A stretch of 64,000 bases of DNA from Maridesulfovibrio ferrireducens (GTDB lineage: Bacteria; Desulfobacterota; Desulfovibrionia; Desulfovibrionales; Desulfovibrionaceae). Under the pieces are notes generated by a model. It was not told the DNA's origin. It saw only the letters and a program-made list of their open reading frames with translations, and made no database searches. Positions 40,646 through 46,836 of this stretch are shown here, in pieces (position 1 is the first letter of the stretch; every line of letters starts with the position of its first letter). The stretch spans positions 62,001-126,000 of the forward strand of contig NZ_JAEINN010000014.1 in the NCBI RefSeq assembly GCF_016342405.1. Direction: 5' to 3'. Made by a program: the position numbers and the translations under genes.

Positions 40646-41404
40646 CTAGTGCTTGTCTTTAGGCAAGTGGTTATCACTCTGCTCACGGACCCAATCACGA
40701 CGGCTTATGTAATAGACCTGAGGGTCCATGCCGAGACTTTCAAGAAGACGGAAAGCGTTCTTATCCTTAATAAGATCGTGGACCTTATGTTCAGGATTCT
40801 TTGAGTCTCCGAAAGAGATTGCACCAGTGGGGCAGGCTTCAAGACAAGCAGGTTTATACCAACCGTCAGGAAGTTTATTAGGATCCATATCTTCAGCACG
40901 GGCGCGAGCACGAGCATCAAGCAGTCTGGAATGACAGAAGTTACATTTCTCAACAACACCGCGAGGACGCGTGGAAGTTGAAGGTGAAAGTGCTTTTTCC
41001 ATTCCTTCAGGCCAAATTGGATCAAACCATCCAAAGTAACGAGCGTGGTAAGGACACGCAGCCATACAGTACCGACAACCGATACAACGAGGATAAATCT
41101 GACTGACGATTCCGCCTTCTTCGTCCTTAGTAGTCGCAACTACGGGACAAACGGGAACGCAAGCCGGCTTTCCGCACTGCATGCAAGGTCTAGGAAGGTA
41201 TGCTGATTCCCGTTCAGGGAAATCCTTTCCATTATTCAATTCATAAACAAGCAACCAAGTAAGGGTTTTCAGTTTGTTAGAACCGTCTTCCATTGGTGCT
41301 ATATTATTTTCTGCCTGGCAGGATACCATACAAGCACCGCAACCGGTACACTTGTCGACATCAATTACCATGGTCCATTTAGTATCAAATTCAATTTGTT
41401 GCAT
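40646..41404 (-). CDS. qrcC: Quinone reductase complex iron-sulfur subunit QrcC
   Basis: 252 residues with four ferredoxin-type cysteine groups: CTGCGACMVSC (about 19-29), CMQCGKPACVPVCP (about 74-87), CIGCRYCMAACP (107-118), and a late CNFCH/CLEACP set. This is the DMSO-reductase-type iron-sulfur subunit architecture that passes electrons from the cytochrome/QrcB side toward QrcD. It has no Tat signal of its own; it is probably carried out with QrcB. GGGGA precedes the ATG. It follows qrcB by 23 bases. Confidence 0.95.
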   Translation of the reverse strand: MQQIEFDTKWTMVIDVDKCTGCGACMVSCQAENNIAPMEDGSNKLKTLTWLLVYELNNGKDFPERESAYLPRPCMQCGKPACVPVCPVVATTKDEEGGIVSQIYPRCIGCRYCMAACPYHARYFGWFDPIWPEGMEKALSPSTSTRPRGVVEKCNFCHSRLLDARARARAEDMDPNKLPDGWYKPACLEACPTGAISFGDSKNPEHKVHDLIKDKNAFRLLESLGMDPQVYYISRRDWVREQSDNHLPKDKH

Positions 41405-41427
41405 AACGTGAATCCCCTGACTTTAAT

Positions 41428-43500
41428 TTAGGCGATGCTCACGAAAGAACTGGTCCAGACGGCCATGCCGGTTCCGGGCTCAGTGCCAACAGTGAGAATT
41501 TTGGAGATGTTGTCGCCTTTTCCGCGGGAGAACACGTCCCAAGCGGTATGACCGAATCCAAGTGGTGCGGCTATCACATCGTTCATTACGCCTTCGTTGA
41601 TGTGGACTCTGGCAACACACTCTCCGCCTGTTCCAGTAAGTTTAACTTTAGAACCTTCGGAAACGTTAAGTTTCTTAGCGGTCACTCCGTTAATCTGAAC
41701 GAAGAGGTCTTTGCCTTGCAGCTCGAACTTGCTGATTGTCACACAGTTCAATGGCGGAATAGCCACTGTAGAGGATCCGACGTTGAGCTTAGCATAAGGA
41801 GCCAGTGCAATTTCGCCACCCTTAGGCATAGCAACTGCCTTAGAGAGAACGGATGCTGCAAACTTAAGCGAACCTGATTCTGTAGAATCAGAAACAAAAG
41901 CTGCTCCTCCAACAAGTGAATCCCAATCTGCGCCAGCTTTTTCGGCCTTAGCCTGCAAAACTGCCTCTGCAGATTCATATCCAAGATCAATACCAAGTCC
42001 GCTTGCAACGCCGAGAACGACGTCGATTGTGGACTTACCGTTATAGATAGGCTCTGTAACGGGAGCACACGCGCTGAGCATTGCAACACCAACTCCGTAA
42101 GGAGTCTGTGCATCATCAAAACGCTCAAAACTGTGCGGATTAGGCATAATCAAGTCAGCTTTAGAAGCTGTTTCATCCATCCATGTGCTAAAACTTACAA
42201 GGAACGGCACTTTAGCAATTGCTGCAGCCATGGTGTCGGCCTGAGGCATTGCATATACCGGATTCGCTTCGTAAGCCAAGAGCACTTCAGGAGCTTTAAC
42301 TTTATCTGAAGCAACTGCTGCAAGATAACCAGCAAAATCTCTGCTGGAAAGTTCTGTACGGCTGACAGCTGAGTCAACAGCTAATGGAAGGTCAGCGAGG
42401 AGCTTCATTCCGCCCTTCTCACCAACTCTGCCGAGGAGCATATTGAGTGCGGTAGCTGCGATGATATCAACAGCACCTGCGCCCTGTCCGAATTCAGAAC
42501 CGGAAATAACAAGCGGTGCTGAAGCAGACATAAGCTGCTTAGCAAGCCCGGCCATTACGCCTGGAGCTACACCGATTGCTTTTTCAACCTTATCAGGAGT
42601 GAATCTGGACATAACCAAAGTCTTGAAGTCAGCAAAATCAGAGGCAGAAGCGGAAGATCCGGAATTAAGCATATGGTATGCAAGACCGAGGCTGAATATA
42701 GCGCCTGTTCCAGGTGCTACAGGAATCCACTTATCACTTGAAGAAGCTGTGCTGTTCAAGAAAGGTCCGGCATAGACATAAACGCTTTTCAAGTCTTCGC
42801 CAGTAGGACGCATTTCGGAATATACACGCTGATTTCTTACAACAGAACCCCAAGAGTTCATTGCATCTGCTCCGATGAACAGAACAAAATCAGAATTGTC
42901 CAGATCGTAACCGATCTGTCCGCTGCCACCCATATTATCCAAAGCAACTGCTGCGGCCTGCTCATCACCGGGCATCAGGTAGCAATCACTGCTTCCCATA
43001 CCTGCGGCAAAAGCAGATAAAACTTCGCTAGAAGTTCCGGTAGCGTCGCCACTTACGATGGCGAGTTTTCCGGCCTGCCCTTTAACGGCAGAAAGTTTCT
43101 CTGAAAGCATTTTCTCAGCTTCTTCCCAGGAGATAGACTCATACTTACCGTCTGCGACCTTTTTCATAGGTCCATTCACACGGGAAGGACTGTAAAGAAG
43201 CTGTGCACCGCCTGCGCTTATTGCGTCGACGCCGCCTTTGCTCATTTCATTTTCGACATTTCCCTTTACAACGTAAGGGCTGCCCCCGACGGATTTAACC
43301 GTCAAAGAACAAGGGGAAGGGCCGAATTTGGACAAAGTAGCCTGCTCAGTGATCTGTCCGTACTTAAGCCTTGGAATCCAAGGCCAGTTCTGAGACCAAA
43401 TAGCGGCATCATCCAAAGATTTCCAAATAACAGGTGTGAAGAGTGAACCTACAACACCACCTGTAACCAATTGAATAAAAGTTCTGCGATCAATACCCAT
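41428..43500 (-). CDS. qrcB: Quinone reductase complex molybdopterin-oxidoreductase-like subunit QrcB
   Basis: 690 residues. The N-terminus MGIDRRTFIQLVTGGVVGS has a twin-arginine signal, so the subunit faces the periplasm. The body is of the molybdopterin oxidoreductase family (ISWEEAEKMLSEKL; molybdopterin dinucleotide-binding-like C-terminus with VKLTGTGGECVARVHINEGV). The N-terminal Cys-x2-Cys-x3-Cys cluster motif and an obvious metal-ligand residue are missing; known Qrc B subunits carry no molybdenum, and this sequence agrees. Shine-Dalgarno GAGGGA. Second gene of the operon, 13 bases after qrcA. Confidence 0.94.
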   Translation of the reverse strand: MGIDRRTFIQLVTGGVVGSLFTPVIWKSLDDAAIWSQNWPWIPRLKYGQITEQATLSKFGPSPCSLTVKSVGGSPYVVKGNVENEMSKGGVDAISAGGAQLLYSPSRVNGPMKKVADGKYESISWEEAEKMLSEKLSAVKGQAGKLAIVSGDATGTSSEVLSAFAAGMGSSDCYLMPGDEQAAAVALDNMGGSGQIGYDLDNSDFVLFIGADAMNSWGSVVRNQRVYSEMRPTGEDLKSVYVYAGPFLNSTASSSDKWIPVAPGTGAIFSLGLAYHMLNSGSSASASDFADFKTLVMSRFTPDKVEKAIGVAPGVMAGLAKQLMSASAPLVISGSEFGQGAGAVDIIAATALNMLLGRVGEKGGMKLLADLPLAVDSAVSRTELSSRDFAGYLAAVASDKVKAPEVLLAYEANPVYAMPQADTMAAAIAKVPFLVSFSTWMDETASKADLIMPNPHSFERFDDAQTPYGVGVAMLSACAPVTEPIYNGKSTIDVVLGVASGLGIDLGYESAEAVLQAKAEKAGADWDSLVGGAAFVSDSTESGSLKFAASVLSKAVAMPKGGEIALAPYAKLNVGSSTVAIPPLNCVTISKFELQGKDLFVQINGVTAKKLNVSEGSKVKLTGTGGECVARVHINEGVMNDVIAAPLGFGHTAWDVFSRGKGDNISKILTVGTEPGTGMAVWTSSFVSIA

Positions 43501-43513
43501 TGCAGTCCCTCAC

Positions 43514-44065
43514 TTACTTATGGCAGACGTAACATGCGTTGCTGGTACCAACTTCCGCATGACAGCGTTCACACTGCCACATCTTCATGGTCTGCTTGCT
43601 GTAACCGCTTATCCTGTTTTCGTAATACGTCGGCAGGGTGTCGCTATTGCCAACATCGGGATGGCAATCAGTACACTCGAAGCCTTTATGCGCCATGTGC
43701 GAAAAGTATACGTTATCAGGCTGATACTGATAAACCAGCCATGGAACCTCGACGTCCTTCGCAAGGTACTCATTCACGTAAGTTTCTTCGGCTTTTGATT
43801 CACCGAGAAGATCTTCGTGACATTCAGCACACTTCTCATTTGAAGGAAGCCCCGCAAAGGAACCATCTTCCATAAACGTGTGACACGACTCACAGTCCAT
43901 TCCCTCACCGTCAACGTGGACCTTGTGACTGAAATCAATAGGCTGAGTTTTCTGGCTATAAATAACCTGCGGGAAAACCCACCAACCGATTACCAGGCTC
44001 GCAAGGACACCGATGAAGAAAGGGAGAACGCCTCCACACTGCTTCGATGCTCTTTTCTCCTCCAT
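43514..44065 (-). CDS. qrcA: Quinone reductase complex multiheme cytochrome c subunit QrcA
   Basis: 183 residues. An N-terminal membrane anchor (GGVLPFFIGVLASLVIGWWVFP, uncleaved signal type) is followed by a periplasmic domain with five CxxCH heme-binding motifs: CESCH, CAECH, CTDCH, CERCH and CYVCH. QrcA in Desulfovibrio is usually described as hexaheme, so one site would be non-canonical or absent here. It accepts electrons from type I cytochrome c3. It is the first gene of qrcABCD; GAGG lies just before the ATG. A Rex-like site lies about 94 bases upstream. Confidence 0.93.
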   Translation of the reverse strand: MEEKRASKQCGGVLPFFIGVLASLVIGWWVFPQVIYSQKTQPIDFSHKVHVDGEGMDCESCHTFMEDGSFAGLPSNEKCAECHEDLLGESKAEETYVNEYLAKDVEVPWLVYQYQPDNVYFSHMAHKGFECTDCHPDVGNSDTLPTYYENRISGYSKQTMKMWQCERCHAEVGTSNACYVCHK

Positions 44066-44158
44066 AACCTCGCCCCACTACTCCTTAAGTTTTGTGAAAC
44101 ATAAACAACCAATTAACGCCATATCTTCTAAAATAGAGAATCTTTCTATGTCAAGAGA

Positions 44159-44176
44159 ATATGAAACTTTTCACAA
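44159..44176. promoter_or_regulatory. Putative Rex-type operator upstream of qrcABCD
   Basis: On the reverse strand TTGTGAAAAGTTTCATAT matches the Rex dyad TTGTGAAATATTTCACAA at 14 of 18 positions, with the first half perfect. It lies 94-111 bases upstream of the qrcA start. Rex senses NADH/NAD+ and controls energy genes in sulfate reducers; use here is inference. Confidence 0.4.
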
Positions 44177-44256
44177 AGTTCTCCGGAACAGAAAAAACCC
44201 CTATCCACAACACAGGAATACGGTGGACAATTAATGCCCTTATGGTAAATTTTCAG

Positions 44257-44808
44257 CTAAAATTTAAATGGTGATTCAAACTGAGATAGTGCTGAAAGTT
44301 TATTATCTTTCTCAGAAAGAACCGGATTTTCAGATTTCCACTCAATCGCCAGATCAGGATCATCCCAGCGAATACCGGACTCGCTCTCAGGAGCGTAACC
44401 AGCATCAACTTTATACATGAACTCATTCTCTTCAGTTAATGTTTCATAACCATGAGCGAAACCTTTAGGAATAAACAGTCTGCGAAAATTTTTAGCCGAA
44501 AGTTCAATCTTGAATGACTTCAGATAAGTTGGAGAACCTTTCCGCAAATCCACCACGACATCGTTAACAATCCCTCTTGTAACCCATACAAGTTTGGCCT
44601 GTGCATGTGGCGGAAGTTGCAAATGTAACCCCCGTAACACGCCGATACCACTGGAATACGCATGATTATCCTGAACAAAATCTGCCGGCAGACCATTTTT
44701 TACAAAAAAAGATCTGTTAAAACTTTCCAGAAAGAATCCACGCTCATCCCGAAAAACCTTCGGTTCAATAATAATAAGCCCGGGGAATTCCGTCTCAATC
44801 AAATTCAT
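44257..44808 (-). CDS. rfbC: dTDP-4-dehydrorhamnose 3,5-epimerase
   Basis: 183 residues from the ATG preceded by GGAGGAG; an upstream in-frame start has no ribosome site. The cupin-fold family signatures are visible: FRDERGFFLESFN near the start, GVLRGLHLQLPPHAQAKLVWVTRG with the catalytic His in RGLHLQ, and IPKGFAHGYETLTE. It converts dTDP-4-keto-6-deoxyglucose to its 3,5-epimer in dTDP-rhamnose synthesis for surface polysaccharides. No rfbA/B/D gene is adjacent; an isolated copy is common. Confidence 0.93.
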   Translation of the reverse strand: MNLIETEFPGLIIIEPKVFRDERGFFLESFNRSFFVKNGLPADFVQDNHAYSSGIGVLRGLHLQLPPHAQAKLVWVTRGIVNDVVVDLRKGSPTYLKSFKIELSAKNFRRLFIPKGFAHGYETLTEENEFMYKVDAGYAPESESGIRWDDPDLAIEWKSENPVLSEKDNKLSALSQFESPFKF

Positions 44809-45057
44809 GCACTCCTCCAAATAGAAAACATCTATACATAATATGTTCCCCAAAATTAAATGAGAATTAACCGAGTTAGCCGAATGACACAACCTCATTT
44901 TTAACTTGATTCGAATATTTTTTATTCTTTCTTACTTAATTCCCCTTATTCACATTTCCGGCGCGGTCTGATATCCGTATCTGACAATTTACAGGTTAAA
45001 GCTGTACGGATAATTCTACCGTCAGTCTGCGAACCAACCTTAAACATCGGAATAGCA

Positions 45058-45618
45058 ATGAATACAGCAGGATTAGCTCTAAATTCGCTAGATATTATTC
45101 TTATAGTTATTGCCGCAGGATTAGTTTTCAGAGGACTTCTTCGTGGTATTGTAAGGGAAGCAATTTCTGTGTTTTCGCTTATTTTAGGATTTTATCTGGC
45201 TGCAAGATATCATCAAGAACTAATGCCTTATTTCGGAAATTTTTTCGATGGACCGGGAACAGTCAAAGTTTTCAGCTACCTTTCAATAATTGCTGTCACC
45301 ATTTTGGTCTCAGTACTGCTCGGCATAGTTATTAAAAAGATTCTCACAATAACAATGCTGGGCTGGGCAGATCAGGCTCTAGGCGGACTTTTAGGATTAG
45401 TTGAAGCTGTGTTAGTCGGCGGAATACTTATTATTATTCTTAATAGTTTTACCCCTAATTCTGATTTTATCACCAAATCAAAACTAGCTCCTAAAGTTAT
45501 ATCTGCCGCAAGCCTTTTAATAGGTTTTGCTCCAGATAATATTTTGGAATCATTGGATATTAAATCCATGATCCCTGAACAATCCCAATTAACTAATCAA
45601 ATCAAAGAAATTATATAA
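45058..45618 (+). CDS. CvpA-family membrane protein
   Basis: 186 residues with about four transmembrane helices. The start, NSLDIILIVIAAGLVFRGLLRGIVREAISVFSLILGFYLAARY, is typical of CvpA/colicin-V-production-type proteins, including the LRGIVREA motif after helix 1. Family members are linked to envelope homeostasis; precise function is unclear. Its stop is one base before the mazG ATG, so the two are co-translated. The Shine-Dalgarno is weak (GGAAT). Confidence 0.85.
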   Translation: MNTAGLALNSLDIILIVIAAGLVFRGLLRGIVREAISVFSLILGFYLAARYHQELMPYFGNFFDGPGTVKVFSYLSIIAVTILVSVLLGIVIKKILTITMLGWADQALGGLLGLVEAVLVGGILIIILNSFTPNSDFITKSKLAPKVISAASLLIGFAPDNILESLDIKSMIPEQSQLTNQIKEII

Positions 45619-45619
45619 A

Positions 45620-46387
45620 ATGAGTAATTCAAAATCTCTCGAAAAGTTACAGGGAGTTATCTCCGCCCTGCTCGGTCCTGACGGTTGTCCATGGGACAAA
45701 GATCAAACTCCACGTTCACTTTGTGACTATGTTATTGAAGAAGCATTTGAACTGGTAGAAGCGATAAGAGCAGATGATTCAAAAGAAGCGATGGAAGAAC
45801 TGGGTGATGTGATGTTTCTTCTCCTGTTCATTGCTGAATTATATGAAAAAAAAGGATCTTTCTCTCTTGCCGATTCACTTGATTCCAGCTCAGCCAAGAT
45901 GATCAGAAGACATCCTCATGTTTTTGCTGAAACAAAAATTGATAATCAGGATGAATTGCTCCGTAACTGGGAAAAGATCAAACGCAGTGAAAAAGACGAT
46001 TCAAATAAGATTTTCGACTCACTGCCCAAGGGATTGCCACCGCTTCTTAAGTCTTACCGCATCAACTCTAAGGCCGCACACACAGGTTTTACTTTTGAAT
46101 CCGACGAGCAATGTACACAGCAGCTTGAAAGTGAATGGAAAGAATGGAATGCGGCTCTTGAATCCGGTGATAGCGCAAAGTCTGAAGAAGAATTCGGGGA
46201 CTACCTGTTTGCGCTGGTAGAACTTGGACGCAGAAAAGGCATTAAAGCCAACAGCGCTCTGGATGTAACGAATAATAAATTCTTAGGAAGATTTTCTAAA
46301 ATGGAAGATCTGGCAAGAGAACAGAATAAAGATGTTTCCGAGATGGAACTTGCTGAACTCAACGAACTTTGGAATCAGGTTAAATAA
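45620..46387 (+). CDS. mazG: Nucleoside triphosphate pyrophosphohydrolase MazG
   Basis: 255 residues with the tandem MazG arrangement. The N-terminal domain shows CPWDKDQTPRSLCDYVIEEAFELVEAI and EELGDVMFLLLFIAEL, with the EExxE and ExxD magnesium-binding acids. The C-terminal domain repeats it more weakly (KSEEEFGDYLFALVELGR). It hydrolyses (d)NTPs to NMP and pyrophosphate, as house-cleaning or in ppGpp control. It starts one base after cvpA; ribosome site is within the cvpA end. Followed by a terminator. Confidence 0.94.
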   Translation: MSNSKSLEKLQGVISALLGPDGCPWDKDQTPRSLCDYVIEEAFELVEAIRADDSKEAMEELGDVMFLLLFIAELYEKKGSFSLADSLDSSSAKMIRRHPHVFAETKIDNQDELLRNWEKIKRSEKDDSNKIFDSLPKGLPPLLKSYRINSKAAHTGFTFESDEQCTQQLESEWKEWNAALESGDSAKSEEEFGDYLFALVELGRRKGIKANSALDVTNNKFLGRFSKMEDLAREQNKDVSEMELAELNELWNQVK

Positions 46388-46422
46388 CTAAAGAACTTAT
46401 TTTTTTTGATAACGATCACATT

Positions 46423-46460
46423 AAATCCTCAGCTCAATTCTTTTGAGCTGAGGATTTTTC
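46423..46460 (+). terminator. Terminator of the cvpA-mazG operon
   Basis: AAATCCTCAGCTCAA (46423-46437) pairs perfectly with TTGAGCTGAGGATTT (46443-46457), followed by TTC. It lies 35 bases after the stop. Confidence 0.9.
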
Positions 46461-46471
46461 TATTTCTACCC

Positions 46472-46498
46472 TAAAGTTATTTACGCTTTTACCGATAA
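46472..46498 (+). promoter_or_regulatory. Sigma-28 (FliA)-type promoter
   Basis: TAAAGTTA - 11 bases - ACCGATAA, against the consensus TAAAGTTT-N11-GCCGATAA: 14 of 16 positions and the exact spacing. It lies 44 bases before the ATG of the small gene at 46543, giving a normal leader. Confidence 0.75.
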
Positions 46499-46542
46499 AC
46501 CAGATAGGCGCGATTAGTACCCTTAATCTTCAGGGGGTGTTT

Positions 46543-46752
46543 ATGGACATATCAGCAATCAATTCAGGACAATTTACTATCTCGGCAGCAACCGAGAAAC
46601 AGATGTTCGGAGCACAAGTAGTCACAAAGACACTTGATTACATGAACTCCAGCCAATCATCTTCATCAACTAACAGCGATTATGATTTCCAGAAAAGTGT
46701 TCTCGGCGCACATTTCGCCGGTAAGGGAGCAATTGCTAACATCAAAGCGTAA
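46543..46752 (+). CDS. Small putative motility protein (YjfB-like)
   Basis: 69 residues from the ATG preceded by AGGGGGTG; the in-frame GTG two codons upstream is inside that site. The beginning MDISAINSGQF followed by an alanine-rich helix, a Val-x-Lys-x-Leu-Asp-x-Met-Asn stretch, and a Ser/Thr linker loosely resembles YjfB-type putative motility proteins. The C-terminal block VLGAHFAGKGAIANIKA is distinctive. Its sigma-28-type promoter places it in the late flagellar/chemotaxis regulon, which supports the motility label. Without that promoter, the protein would be called hypothetical. Confidence 0.6.
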   Translation: MDISAINSGQFTISAATEKQMFGAQVVTKTLDYMNSSQSSSSTNSDYDFQKSVLGAHFAGKGAIANIKA

Positions 46753-46757
46753 AAGGG

Positions 46758-46813
46758 ACCTGAATAGCGCCTATTCAGGTTAGAACCCGGAGTTAAAACC
46801 GCGGTTCTAACCT
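46758..46813. terminator. Two overlapping hairpins downstream of the YjfB-like gene
   Basis: Hairpin A: ACCTGAATAG (46758-46767) with CTATTCAGGT (46771-46780). Hairpin B: AGGTTAGAACC (46777-46787) with GGTTCTAACCT (46803-46813). They share AGGT and so exclude each other. T-runs are poor; likely termination or mRNA-end protection between convergent genes. Confidence 0.5.
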
Positions 46814-46836
46814 GTATAAAAATCAACAACTTCAAG

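Noticed and set aside
41428-43500. QrcB as an active molybdoenzyme
   Set aside because: The N-terminal cluster cysteines and metal ligand are not seen, and the Qrc context explains the fold.
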